A stretch of DNA of 64,000 bases, from NCBI GenBank assembly GCA_016707585.1, contig JADJHL010000009.1, forward strand, positions 142,747 to 206,746. The letters are read 5' to 3'. The number at the start of each line of letters is the position of its first letter. The stretch's first letter is position 1. Under the pieces are notes generated by a model. It saw nothing but the letters and a program-made list of their open reading frames with translations. It had not been told where the DNA came from and made no database searches. A program made the position numbers and the translations under genes. Source of the stretch: Ignavibacteriales bacterium (GTDB lineage Bacteria; Bacteroidota; Ignavibacteria; Ignavibacteriales; Ignavibacteriaceae). Below, piece after piece: positions 8,697-17,453 of this stretch.

Positions 8697-9983
8697 ATGT
8701 TTAAAGTTCTGGTTGTTGCGTATTATTTTCCCCCAATGGGGCTAAGTGGAGTTCAAAGAACTTTGAAGTTTGTTAAGTATATGAAAAACTACAATTGGGA
8801 ACCAACTGTAGTTACAAGTGGTAATGTAGCCTACTTTGCTCACGATAATTCACTTCAAAAGGAGTTAGTTGATACCGATGTTAGAATAATCAGGGTTTCT
8901 GGAAGCCGTGAACCAAATTCTCTTTTATCAAAAATGGGCACAATGAAACTGCCAAGTGAATTTATTAGAAATATATTTGATAAAATCAGTCAATCAATTT
9001 TTATTCCTGATAATAAAATTTCCTGGTCAAAACTAGCTTTTAAAAAAATTGATGAGATTCTTGCAAAAGAAAAATTTGATGCGATTTTTATAACCTGTCC
9101 ACCTTTTTCAGCTTTTGATATAATATCTAAAATTAAGAAGAAGCATGATGTTCCATTATTTGCGGATTATCGAGACTTATGGTATCGAAGTTATTTTGCA
9201 TTCTACTTAACTCCATTTCACAGACTACTTCATAAGAAAAAAGAATATTGGGCTTTAAAAGCTGCTGATAGGATTACAGTTACAAATAGAAAAATAAAGG
9301 AAAAACTATTACATACTTATCCATTCTTAACTTTTGATGATGTTGTAATTATATCTCATGGATTTGATCATGAAGATTTTGAAAAAATTCCAGCTCAACC
9401 TAAGCCACAAAATAAAATGGTTTTAATGTACTCCGGAATTTTTATGGTTTACAACTCTCCTGCTTATTTATTAAAAGCATTCAAGCAGTTAACGATTGAG
9501 AGACCTGATATCGCTTCAAATATTGAATTACATTTTGTTGGATTTTTGAGAAAAGAAAATCAAAAGCTGATTAGAAAACTTAAGATACAAGCTTTTGTTA
9601 AAGATCATGGATATGTGAATCACGATGAATCAATTGCCAAACTAAAATCTGCAAACGTTTTATGGTTTATGGTTGGAAGAAGAAGAAACATTGATGCTAT
9701 TCTCCCGGGAAAAGTTTATGAATATATTGGAGCAAAGAAACCAATACTTGCTTGTGTTCCTGAAGGAGCCGCTAAAATGGCGATTGAAGAATCTGGTGCA
9801 GGATTTATTTGCAGTCCTGATAATATTGATGAAATAAAAAACACAATTCTAAAAGTTTACGATCAATATAAAAATAATACTCTCCCTGTTCCATCAGATG
9901 AAATTGTAGAAAAGTATAGACGTGATAATCTAACTGAACTACTTACAAAACAATTTCAATTAAAACTGCGAGCTGATGGATAA
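8697..9983 (+). CDS. Glycosyltransferase, GT4-like
   Basis: This 428-residue protein has the two-domain GT-B layout. The N-terminal domain starts VLVVAYYFPPMGLSGVQR, the usual opening of GT4-like sugar transferases with the glycine-rich acceptor loop. The C-terminal domain has the KVYEYIGAKKPILA region with an E-x7-E-like nucleotide-sugar site. It should transfer a sugar from an activated donor to a cell-envelope glycan or lipid; donor and acceptor cannot be read from the sequence. Its stop codon overlaps the purD start by one base (TAATG), so it is translated together with purD. That pairing with purine genes looks incidental. Confidence 0.85.
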   Translation: MFKVLVVAYYFPPMGLSGVQRTLKFVKYMKNYNWEPTVVTSGNVAYFAHDNSLQKELVDTDVRIIRVSGSREPNSLLSKMGTMKLPSEFIRNIFDKISQSIFIPDNKISWSKLAFKKIDEILAKEKFDAIFITCPPFSAFDIISKIKKKHDVPLFADYRDLWYRSYFAFYLTPFHRLLHKKKEYWALKAADRITVTNRKIKEKLLHTYPFLTFDDVVIISHGFDHEDFEKIPAQPKPQNKMVLMYSGIFMVYNSPAYLLKAFKQLTIERPDIASNIELHFVGFLRKENQKLIRKLKIQAFVKDHGYVNHDESIAKLKSANVLWFMVGRRRNIDAILPGKVYEYIGAKKPILACVPEGAAKMAIEESGAGFICSPDNIDEIKNTILKVYDQYKNNTLPVPSDEIVEKYRRDNLTELLTKQFQLKLRADG

Positions 9984-11266
9984 TGAACGTTTTACTTATC
10001 GGTTCAGGTGGAAGAGAACATGCAATTGCATTAAAAATTAGACACAGTAAAAATGTTTCCTCGCTTTATTGTGCTCCTGGTAATCCCGGTACTGAAAATA
10101 TTGCCAAAAATATCCCATTAAATGTATCAGATCATACAAGTGTTAAAGATTTTTGTTCTCAAAATAAAATTGAACTAGTTGTGATTGGTCCAGAGCAACC
10201 ATTAGTTGATGGACTTGCTGATTATTTAAGAGCGTTTGATATAAAAGTTTTTGGTCCATCAACAAAAGCTGCTCAGATTGAATCAAGTAAAGCATTTGCA
10301 AAAAAAATAATGATAGATGCACATGTTCCAACAGCTTCATTTGTTGAGTTTACTGAGAATCATTTATCCGAATCAAAAGAATATTTAAAATCTGCTAACT
10401 ACCCATTAGTAATTAAAGCCGATGGGTTAGCGGCAGGTAAAGGTGTTTTGATTTGCACTAATTTAAATGATGCACAATCAGCGATTAAAGAAATATTTGA
10501 AGATAAAGTTTTCGGGAAATCTGGTAACAAGATTATTATTGAAGAATTTTTAGTTGGTGAAGAAGCATCAATTTTTGCAATTACTGATGGCGAAAAATTT
10601 GTTTGTTTGCCTGCCGCTCAAGATCATAAAAGAATTGGTGATGGTGATACAGGAAAAAATACCGGTGGAATGGGTGCTTGTGCTCCAGCTCCAATCATAA
10701 CAACAGAATTATTAAAAAAGATTGAGGATGAAATAATCTCCCCAACTCTTAAACAAATGCGAGAAACTGGAAACGCGTTCATTGGTTGTTTATATGCAGG
10801 TTTGATTATAACCGAATCAGGACCAAAAGTGATTGAATTTAATTGCAGATTTGGTGATCCCGAAACACAAGTTGTATTACCAGTTCTGCAAGGTGATTTT
10901 TTAGAATTACTTTATTCTGCCGCAAATGAAAATCTAGATATTAATTCGGTAAAATATTCTGGTGGGTCTGCTGTATGTGTTGTAGCAGCCTCAAAAGGTT
11001 ATCCCGATGAATATAAAAAGGAATTTGAGATTAGTGGTTTAGATTATTCTGATGAGGAAATAATTGTTTATCATGCCGGCACTAAAAAAGAAAATGGTAA
11101 AATTTTAACAAACGGTGGGAGAGTATTGGGAATTACTAGTGTTATTAAGAATTATGATTTAAAATTAGCTCAGCAAAAAGCTTATAGTGCCATCGAAAAA
11201 ATTAGTTTTGAGGGAATGTATTGCAGAAAAGATATTGCAGAAAAAGCTTTCAAACATCTGAAATAA
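9983..11266 (+). CDS. purD: Phosphoribosylamine-glycine ligase (GAR synthetase)
   Basis: This 427-residue ATP-grasp ligase joins phosphoribosylamine and glycine in the second step of purine synthesis. The N-terminal domain opens with MNVLLIGSGGREHAIA. The ATP-grasp part has PLVIKADGLAAGKGV, the HDK-like AAQDHKRIGDGDTGKNTGGMGA and VIEFNCRFGDPETQ, all diagnostic for PurD. Length matches the family. It begins on the last base of the glycosyltransferase gene, and guaB is two genes upstream. Confidence 0.97.
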   Translation: MNVLLIGSGGREHAIALKIRHSKNVSSLYCAPGNPGTENIAKNIPLNVSDHTSVKDFCSQNKIELVVIGPEQPLVDGLADYLRAFDIKVFGPSTKAAQIESSKAFAKKIMIDAHVPTASFVEFTENHLSESKEYLKSANYPLVIKADGLAAGKGVLICTNLNDAQSAIKEIFEDKVFGKSGNKIIIEEFLVGEEASIFAITDGEKFVCLPAAQDHKRIGDGDTGKNTGGMGACAPAPIITTELLKKIEDEIISPTLKQMRETGNAFIGCLYAGLIITESGPKVIEFNCRFGDPETQVVLPVLQGDFLELLYSAANENLDINSVKYSGGSAVCVVAASKGYPDEYKKEFEISGLDYSDEEIIVYHAGTKKENGKILTNGGRVLGITSVIKNYDLKLAQQKAYSAIEKISFEGMYCRKDIAEKAFKHLK

Positions 11267-11330
11267 ATACTGAAAAATCTTTTCATAGCTTACCTCTTTC
11301 TTTAATTTCACATCAACTATTTCAACTTAA

Positions 11331-12941
11331 ATGATTCACCTTCACGTACATACAAATTTTTCGCTGCTTCAAGGTACAATCCGGATTGAAGCTTTAATTC
11401 AAACTTGTGTAAAACAGAATATCAAATCAATTGCATTAACTGATACAAATGCAATGAATGGTTTAGTTCAATTTGCTAAGCAAGCTTCTGAATGTAAGAT
11501 CAATCCAATATTAGGCTCTTGTATAACTGATCCAGAAGATGAAAAAGGATATATAATCTTACTAGCAAAGAATAATGAAGGCTATTCTGATCTTTGCAAA
11601 ATAATTACTCAAAGAAAACTTAATGATGATTTTTCAATCTTAAATATCCTTTCTCAAGTTTGGAAGAATCTTTTTATTATAACTCCATTTATAGAATTTC
11701 TTGAGAAGGTGAATAAAAATAATTCCGTTTATGCTGAAATCATTTCTACCAAAACAAACAAAAAAAATTCACTAAAGACTTATCAGTTTGCAATAGAAAA
11801 AAATATACCTATTGTAGCAACAAATCCCATTTACTTCTTAAAAGAAGAAGATTATGAAATACATAGACTTGTTACAGCTATAAGATTAAATAAAACAATT
11901 GATACATTAAATGAAAATGATTTAGTTGATGAAGATTATTATTTAAAAGATCAATCTGATATAGAAAAAATCTTTAAGAAAATTCCTTCAGCTCTTTCAA
12001 ATTCGGAGGTAATTGCGAATCAATGTAAAGTTGACTTGCGGTTCGGTGAGTACAAGTATCCAAAGTTTATCAGTGCGAAAAACGAAAATATTCCATTACT
12101 ATTATCTCAAATAGTTAATGAAGGATTGGAAAAAAAATATTCCCCAATCACAAAAAAGATAACTGATCGATTAAATAGTGAACTTGAAGTGATAAAAGAT
12201 CAACATCTTTCAGATTATTTTTTAATTGTGTGGGATATTGTAAATGAAGCAAAGAAAAGGGGAATGATGTTTATTGGAAGAGGATCTGCAGGAAATAGTC
12301 TGGTTGCTTACTGTTTAGGTTTCACTCAAATCGATCCGATAAAACATAGTCTTTACTTTGAAAGATTTATGAATAAAGCGCGTAAAAGTGTGCCGGATAT
12401 TGATATAGATTTTTCATGGAAAGAAAGAGATGAAATTGTAAAATATGTATTTGAAAAGTATGGTTTTGATAAAGTTGCAATGATATCAACAACAATTACT
12501 TTTCGTGCACGTTCAGCATTTCGCGAAACGGCAAAGGCATTTGGAATTTCTGAAAGAGAAATTTCGAAATACAGTAAATTAATTCCGTGGACAAACGCAG
12601 TTAATCTTCCAAATGTTACAACAAATTTTCCTGAATCTCGAAGTTTGGGATTTGATAAAGAGCCCTGGAAGACAATAGTTGATCTTGCGTCAAAGATTGG
12701 AAATTTTCCAAGACACTTAAGTATTCATCCAAGTGGAATTGTAATTACTCCAAATAAAATTACTGAGTATTGCGCACTTGAATATGCGAAGAACAAAGGT
12801 TTGGGCTTGATTATAACTCAACCAGATATGTATTCGATTGAAGATTTAGGTTTGATTAAGATTGATTTATTGAGTCAAAGATCGTTGGGAGTTTTAAGAG
12901 ATACAATGGAAGTGTTAAACAAAAAAGAAAAAAATATTTAA
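11331..12941 (+). CDS. Truncated DNA polymerase III alpha-like protein (PHP and palm only)
   Basis: This 536-residue protein contains a PHP domain (MIHLHVHTNFSLLQG, SIALTDTNAMNG) and the start of a C-family polymerase catalytic core: GRGSAGNSLVAYCLG, then PDIDIDFS with the first two catalytic Asp, and GLIKIDLLSQRSL with the third. It stops about 25 residues later. A normal DnaE is over 1000 residues and continues with fingers, hairpin-helix, clamp-binding and OB domains; none is found here. The next gene is on the other strand with an overlapping stop codon (TAA/TTA at 12938-12941). The ORF is intact, so this is either a deletion remnant or a short, diverged paralogue; its polymerase activity is doubtful. 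Confidence 0.85.
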   Translation: MIHLHVHTNFSLLQGTIRIEALIQTCVKQNIKSIALTDTNAMNGLVQFAKQASECKINPILGSCITDPEDEKGYIILLAKNNEGYSDLCKIITQRKLNDDFSILNILSQVWKNLFIITPFIEFLEKVNKNNSVYAEIISTKTNKKNSLKTYQFAIEKNIPIVATNPIYFLKEEDYEIHRLVTAIRLNKTIDTLNENDLVDEDYYLKDQSDIEKIFKKIPSALSNSEVIANQCKVDLRFGEYKYPKFISAKNENIPLLLSQIVNEGLEKKYSPITKKITDRLNSELEVIKDQHLSDYFLIVWDIVNEAKKRGMMFIGRGSAGNSLVAYCLGFTQIDPIKHSLYFERFMNKARKSVPDIDIDFSWKERDEIVKYVFEKYGFDKVAMISTTITFRARSAFRETAKAFGISEREISKYSKLIPWTNAVNLPNVTTNFPESRSLGFDKEPWKTIVDLASKIGNFPRHLSIHPSGIVITPNKITEYCALEYAKNKGLGLIITQPDMYSIEDLGLIKIDLLSQRSLGVLRDTMEVLNKKEKNI

Positions 12942-13375
12942 TTTTTTTGTTTTAATCCAAAATAATCCGATCCAAAAAACATTAATAAGAATGATCCCGT
13001 AATCATTAATAAATTTTCACCTAACTTTAACAATCCAATTTGAGTCCCTTTACCAAAACAACCGCAATCAATACTTAATCCCCGAAACAAACTTATAATT
13101 ATAGCAATTGTAAATACTGAAAGCATTGTGAGAATTATTGCTGAATTTTCCTTCACAGAAATTCCAAGTAATAATAAAATACCTGAGATGATTTCTATCC
13201 ATGGTAGAGTAATTGCAAAGAAATTAAGAAGAGAAATTGGAAGTAACCTATAATTTGAAATTGATAAAGCAAAATCATCTGGATTAGAAATTTTTTCTGC
13301 GCCAGCATAAATGAAAATAAAAGCGATCACAATCCTTATTATAAATAGTAAATATTTATTGGATAAAAATTTCAT
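12938..13375 (-). CDS. MauE/DoxX-like redox-associated membrane protein
   Basis: This 145-residue protein has four hydrophobic segments and the four-helix DoxX/MauE plan. The first helix is followed by AGAEKISNPDDFA, typical of the family, and a SIDCGCFG motif at Cys104/Cys106 sits at the membrane face between helices 3 and 4. MauE-type proteins with such a Cys pair are thought to handle disulfide or electron exchange. The start directly abuts the stop of the rhodanese gene (13376), so the two form an operon and probably act on the same sulfur or thiol chemistry. Exact function is unknown. Confidence 0.82.
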   Translation of the reverse strand: MKFLSNKYLLFIIRIVIAFIFIYAGAEKISNPDDFALSISNYRLLPISLLNFFAITLPWIEIISGILLLLGISVKENSAIILTMLSVFTIAIIISLFRGLSIDCGCFGKGTQIGLLKLGENLLMITGSFLLMFFGSDYFGLKQKN

Positions 13376-13954
13376 CTATTTTTTACCTGTTGGATAACCT
13401 TTACTTAACCAATCATTCCAGCCACCAAAGAAAACATAAACTTTTTTGTATCCTTTATTAAAAAGTTCATCTCCAAGTAAAATACTTAAGTCACAATCTT
13501 CACCACTGCAATAAGTAACAAGAATAACATCTTTAGAAATTTTGTTTAAGATATTTTCATAATTTTCTGATCCATAAAATGGAATATTTACCGCACCTTT
13601 AATATGTCCTTCGGTAAATTCTTCAACTGGTCTTGCATCAATAAATTTCACTCCTTGTTTAAATAACTTATAAGCAAAATCTATTTTAATTGCTTTGGGT
13701 TCTTTAAACAATTCCACAACATCTTTTTTTATTTCCGTTTTTGCTGAATCAATTTTTGGTTTATTTACGATAAGATTGGAATCAACTTTAAAAGAATTAA
13801 TTATTGGAAATGTAGTAAGAGAATCACTTCCCCAATTTAAAACCCTTTCATCTCTAATAAGTTTTAATCCTTTTGGATTAAAATCATTATAAACAAATGA
13901 GACCAATACAGAAGTAAAAACAATAGCAAATATTTTTTTATAATCTAATTTCAC
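13376..13954 (-). CDS. Membrane-anchored rhodanese-domain protein
   Basis: This 192-residue protein has one N-terminal membrane segment (about 8-22), a linker of about 60 residues, then a rhodanese domain (about 90-190) facing the periplasm. The domain has FIDARPVEEFTEGHIKGAVNIP and the active loop TYCSGEDCD with Cys149, so it should be a working sulfurtransferase or persulfide carrier. It lies directly upstream of the MauE/DoxX-like gene with no gap. A role in periplasmic sulfur or thiol exchange is inferred from this pairing. Confidence 0.88.
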   Translation of the reverse strand: MKLDYKKIFAIVFTSVLVSFVYNDFNPKGLKLIRDERVLNWGSDSLTTFPIINSFKVDSNLIVNKPKIDSAKTEIKKDVVELFKEPKAIKIDFAYKLFKQGVKFIDARPVEEFTEGHIKGAVNIPFYGSENYENILNKISKDVILVTYCSGEDCDLSILLGDELFNKGYKKVYVFFGGWNDWLSKGYPTGKK

Positions 13955-14010
13955 TAGTTGTAATAATTTTTTACGATTTGAATATTATTAACCAAATGAA
14001 TATCTGCATA

Positions 14011-14034
14011 ATAAAAAGCCTCCAAGAAGGAGGC
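14011..14034 (-). terminator. Rho-independent terminator of tRNA-Leu
   Basis: Reading in reverse behind the tRNA, the stem GCCTCC/GGAGGC with a short loop is followed by TTTTTATTAT. Confidence 0.85.
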
Positions 14035-14038
14035 AATG

Positions 14039-14124
14039 TACCGAAAGCCGGACTCGAACCGGCACGAGGTGTAAGCCCCACTGGATTTTGAGTCCAGCGC
14101 GTCTACCAATTCCGCCATTTCGGC
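14039..14124 (-). tRNA. tRNA-Leu (anticodon CAA)
   Basis: The reverse strand forms a class II tRNA of 86 bases. It has acceptor GCCGAAA/TTTCGGT, a D-arm with GGAATTGGTAGACGC, anticodon stem CTGGA/TCCAG with loop CTCAAAA (anticodon CAA, reading UUG), a variable arm and the T-loop TTCGAGT. CCA is not encoded. The rest of 13955-14346 shows only this gene, its terminator, and AT-rich leader sequence before the next gene. Confidence 0.95.
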
Positions 14125-14346
14125 AATCATTTCTTTTTAGAACAATTTTAAGATTTCTAATTTAGCAAATCTTCAAAATTTGTGGGCAAAAGATAATCAA
14201 CTTATTAAAACTAACCAACACTTTATGTTTCAATAAAAGATTTTGTAAACAAGGTATAAATAATTTGAGATGTTTTACGATAATAAAGTGTGGTAAGAGT
14301 TTGGCATAATGATTGTTTCTTTAGTTAAAACTTAAAAGGAGCTGCA

Positions 14347-14538
14347 ATGAAAAAAAGTTACAAAGCAAAAAACAAAAAACATCAACAAGATAACGCTGTT
14401 TATTTGTTAGTAAGCAATTGGGAAAATGTTGATGACTATTCAGAAGAAGAAATTGAAGATCTTCTTGAAGAGAATCACATTCCGGAAATTTCTTATATCG
14501 AAACTATTGATAAACCAGATAATATTATTTTTGATTAA
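14347..14538 (+). CDS. Small acidic protein, unknown
   Basis: This 63-residue ORF has a good ribosome-binding site (AAAGGAG, 6 bases before the ATG). It has a basic start (KKSYKAKNKKHQQ) and then a strongly acidic part with DDYSEEEIEDLLEENHIPE. No signal peptide, membrane segment or known motif is visible. It lies 16 bases ahead of a second small ORF, so the two are probably cotranscribed. I do not recognise it; the ribosome-binding site and codon pattern are the main reasons to believe it. Confidence 0.6.
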   Translation: MKKSYKAKNKKHQQDNAVYLLVSNWENVDDYSEEEIEDLLEENHIPEISYIETIDKPDNIIFD

Positions 14539-14554
14539 ATATTAAGAAAGTTCT

Positions 14555-14764
14555 ATGAGCAAAACATATATCGGCTTTGATGGTCATTATGACATCGAAG
14601 ATGACGGCAAAGTTATCCAGAAAATGGTTAATGAGTTTGGAAGATTAACAGGAATTTCAAAAGTTTATTCTAATTTTAAAAGAATTCCTAATCCTTTAGA
14701 CAGAAATAAAATTGAATATTTTCTACAGATGTTAAATACATATAAATTTTCTGGACGAGTTTAA
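14555..14764 (+). CDS. Small soluble protein, unknown
   Basis: This 69-residue ORF follows the 63-residue gene by 16 bases. The product starts MSKTYIGFDGHYDIEDDGK and ends with a NKIEYFLQMLNTYKFSGRV helix-like segment; no membrane part or known motif is seen. The predicted start has only a weak ribosome-binding site. The sequence looks like a real soluble domain. Function unknown. Confidence 0.55.
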   Translation: MSKTYIGFDGHYDIEDDGKVIQKMVNEFGRLTGISKVYSNFKRIPNPLDRNKIEYFLQMLNTYKFSGRV

Positions 14765-14901
14765 TTTTCAATCTTACTCGTCCTTTTTAACTTTTCATCC
14801 TTTTTTAGAATTCCCAAGTACCACGCGATTTAATACCTAAACACACTTACTCTTTAATCCATCTTTCATTATTTTTGTATCAAACAACTAATATTGGAAT
14901 T

Positions 14902-16602
14902 ATGGAAAACAAGACACCCAACTCAAACGAATCTTTAAAAGAAAAATCCAAAAACTTTATCTACGAAATAATTGATGAAGATTTAAAAACCAACAAATGG
15001 AATGGAAATGTTCATACAAGATTTCCACCTGAACCAAATGGGTATCTTCATATTGGTCACGCAAAATCGATATGTCTTAATTACGGAATTGCACGAGATT
15101 ATAAAGGAAAATTTAATTTAAGATTTGATGATACAAATCCAATAAAAGAGGACCAGGAATACGTTGATTCGATTATTGAAGATGTGAAATGGCTTGGTGG
15201 TGATTTTGAAGATAGAATATTTTACGCTTCAGATTATTTTGATAAGATGTATGAATGGGCAATTCAACTAATCAAAAAAGGTAAAGCTTATGTGGATGAT
15301 TCTGATCCAGAAACAATGCGTGGATTACGCGGAACCGTAACCGAAGCGGGAATTGAAAGTCCAAACCGCAAACGTTCTGTTGATGAAAATCTTGATTTGT
15401 TTAATCGAATGAAAAATGGTGAATTCAAGAATGGTGAAAAAGTATTACGTGCTAAGATTGATATGACATCACCAAATATGCTTTTGCGTGATCCTGTTAT
15501 GTATAGAATAATTCATTTGGAACATCATCGTACAGGAAATAAGTGGTGTATTTATCCAACTTACGATTGGGCACACGGACTTGAAGATTCAATTGAAGGA
15601 ATTACACATTCAATTTGTACTCTTGAATTTGAAGTACATAGACCTTTGTATGATTGGTTTTTAAATGAGCTTGAGATTTATCATCCTCAGCAGATTGAGT
15701 TTGCAAGATTAAATTTAACTTACACAGTAATGAGCAAGCGTAAATTACTTGAACTTGTGGAACAAAAATTTGTTGATGATTGGGATGATCCAAGAATGCC
15801 AACTATTTCAGCTTATCGTAGAAGAGGTTACACGCCAGAGGCTATTCAGAATTTTGCAGAGATAGTTGGAGTTGCAAGACGTGATGCAATGACTGATCTT
15901 GCTTTACTTGAGTTCGCTATTCGTGAAGATTTAAACAAGAAAGCACAAAGGGTAATGGCGGTTCTTGATCCATTAAAAATTGTAATTACAAATTATAGTG
16001 GTGAAGAAGAACTTGAAGCCGTAAATAATCCAGAAGATGTTGAAATGGGTCATCGTAAAGTTCCATTCTCAAAAGAACTTTATATTGAGAAAAGTGATTT
16101 TATGGAAAATCCTATAAAAGGATTTCATCGTTTAATTCCTGGTGGCGAAGTTAGACTGCGTTACGCTTATATCATAAAATGTGATGAAGTAGTTAAAAAT
16201 GAAAATGGGGAAGTAATTCAACTTAATTGCAGCTACGATCCTGAAACAAAAAGTGGAACGGGCACAAGTACAAAAAAAGTTAAAGGTACAATTCACTGGG
16301 TAAGTGTAAAAGATGCTTTTGATTGTGAAGTTAGATTGTATGATAGACTATTAACAGTTGAAGATCCTGCAAGTGAAAAAGATAAAGACTACAAAGATTT
16401 GATTAATCCAAAATCACTTGAAATAATCCCAAATGCAAAACTTGAACCATTTGTAAAATCATCAAAACCAGGTGATCGATTCCAGTTTGAAAGACAAGGA
16501 TATTTTTGTATAGACATTAAAAATACAACAAAGGAAAAAATTGTTTTTAATCGTACTGTAACTTTAAAAGATACCTGGGCTAGGACAAGCGGAAAAAAGT
16601 AA
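14902..16602 (+). CDS. glnS: Glutaminyl-tRNA synthetase
   Basis: This class I synthetase of 566 residues charges tRNA-Gln directly. The PPEPNGYLHIGHAK segment holds the HIGH motif and VMSKRKL is the KMSKS equivalent, in the form specific to GlnRS. The C-terminal half is the two anticodon-binding beta-barrels. A TTG 27 bases further upstream is in frame, but the ATG at 14902 gives the family length. Together with gltX at 18.2 kb it shows the organism has separate Gln and Glu enzymes. Confidence 0.96.
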   Translation: MENKTPNSNESLKEKSKNFIYEIIDEDLKTNKWNGNVHTRFPPEPNGYLHIGHAKSICLNYGIARDYKGKFNLRFDDTNPIKEDQEYVDSIIEDVKWLGGDFEDRIFYASDYFDKMYEWAIQLIKKGKAYVDDSDPETMRGLRGTVTEAGIESPNRKRSVDENLDLFNRMKNGEFKNGEKVLRAKIDMTSPNMLLRDPVMYRIIHLEHHRTGNKWCIYPTYDWAHGLEDSIEGITHSICTLEFEVHRPLYDWFLNELEIYHPQQIEFARLNLTYTVMSKRKLLELVEQKFVDDWDDPRMPTISAYRRRGYTPEAIQNFAEIVGVARRDAMTDLALLEFAIREDLNKKAQRVMAVLDPLKIVITNYSGEEELEAVNNPEDVEMGHRKVPFSKELYIEKSDFMENPIKGFHRLIPGGEVRLRYAYIIKCDEVVKNENGEVIQLNCSYDPETKSGTGTSTKKVKGTIHWVSVKDAFDCEVRLYDRLLTVEDPASEKDKDYKDLINPKSLEIIPNAKLEPFVKSSKPGDRFQFERQGYFCIDIKNTTKEKIVFNRTVTLKDTWARTSGKK

Positions 16603-16624
16603 AAATTTTTTATTAAAGAAAATT

Positions 16625-17296
16625 ATGGCAAAAGAAAAATCTAAGAAGTTATACTCTGTGATTACTGGCGATATAGTAAAATCTTCAAAATTATCGCTTG
16701 ATCAACATAAACAACTTATTAAAGTAATGAGGAGTTGTTCAAAAGACATTTATAAAGTATTTCCTGATGCTTTAAAATATGAGCCCGAACTTTTCCGTGG
16801 TGATAGCTGGCAGCTTCTTATAAAAAGACCTGAACTAGCCTTTAGTATTGCATTATTTTATCGCGCTTATTTAAAAGCAAAAATGCAATTAAGTTCAATT
16901 GATGCAAGAATGGCAATATCAATTGGGACAGTCGATTTTATTGAATCTTCTTTTGGTGTTGGTGATGCTTATAAAAATTCAGGAAAAGCACTAGATAAAA
17001 AAGGGAAACGTAAACTTAAATTTGTTTCAGATATTATTCTAAATTCAGATGTTATTGATCTAATTATTTACAATGCAGACTTTATTTCTTCAAGATGGAC
17101 AAGCAATCAGTGTAAAATAGTTTTACTTGCATTACAAAATATGGATCAAAGGGCGATTGCTTCTAAACTTCGAATTACTCAGCAAGCAGTTTCAAAACAG
17201 ATTGATTCTGCTGGTTGGGCGATTGTGTCTGAGAGTATAGCGTATTTTAAAAATGCAATACTTAATACTTCGATTGCTGGAAATAATAAAAAATGA
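16625..17296 (+). CDS. SatD-family protein: cyclase-like domain plus helix-turn-helix
   Basis: This 223-residue protein matches the SatD family in general form. By eye its first 135 residues align with class III nucleotidyl cyclases: TGDIVKSS (Asp16) in place of FxDIxGFT, FRGDSW (Asp60) in place of GDGF, ARMAISIGTVD in place of RIGIHTGEV, and GVGDAYKNSGKALD in place of GDAVNxAARLE. The two Asp are 44 residues apart, the spacing of the metal-binding Asp pair in adenylate cyclases. Residues about 170-200 (MDQRAIASKLRITQQAVSK) are a sigma-r4-like helix-turn-helix. It is 22 bases behind glnS, and a polytopic membrane gene follows after two palindromes. Cyclase activity is not shown. Confidence 0.75.
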   Translation: MAKEKSKKLYSVITGDIVKSSKLSLDQHKQLIKVMRSCSKDIYKVFPDALKYEPELFRGDSWQLLIKRPELAFSIALFYRAYLKAKMQLSSIDARMAISIGTVDFIESSFGVGDAYKNSGKALDKKGKRKLKFVSDIILNSDVIDLIIYNADFISSRWTSNQCKIVLLALQNMDQRAIASKLRITQQAVSKQIDSAGWAIVSESIAYFKNAILNTSIAGNNKK

Positions 17297-17329
17297 TTAT
17301 ATAAGCTTCAAAACTTGTATTTGCACAAT

Positions 17330-17376
17330 ACAACCTTAAAAGGTTGTATTTATTAATTACAACCTTTTAAGGTTGT
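17330..17376. promoter_or_regulatory. Two 18-bp palindromic sites between SatD-like and DUF3307 genes
   Basis: Sites at 17330-17347 (ACAACCTTAAAAGGTTGT) and 17359-17376 are exact reverse complements of each other. Each is itself an 8+8 palindrome around a 2-base centre, and the first extends to 11+11. They lie 11 bases apart. They could be operators, for example for the helix-turn-helix of the SatD-like protein, or a hairpin that ends its transcript (TTTATTAATT follows), or a short repeat like those at 31.2 kb. Confidence 0.6.
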
Positions 17377-17453
17377 AAACTAAAATTGTGATGCTTAATG
17401 ATTAAAGTAGGCTATAAAAGCTATTAAGCTTATATAAGTTTATAGAATATTTA

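Noticed and set aside
8720..8750. CCCCAATGGGG in the glycosyltransferase gene as another TCCCNNNGGGA-type palindrome
   Set aside because: It encodes the conserved FPPMG motif of GT4 enzymes, so coding constraint explains it.
14875..14901. Upstream TTG start for glnS
   Set aside because: It would add nine residues not expected in GlnRS; the ATG at 14902 fits the family.
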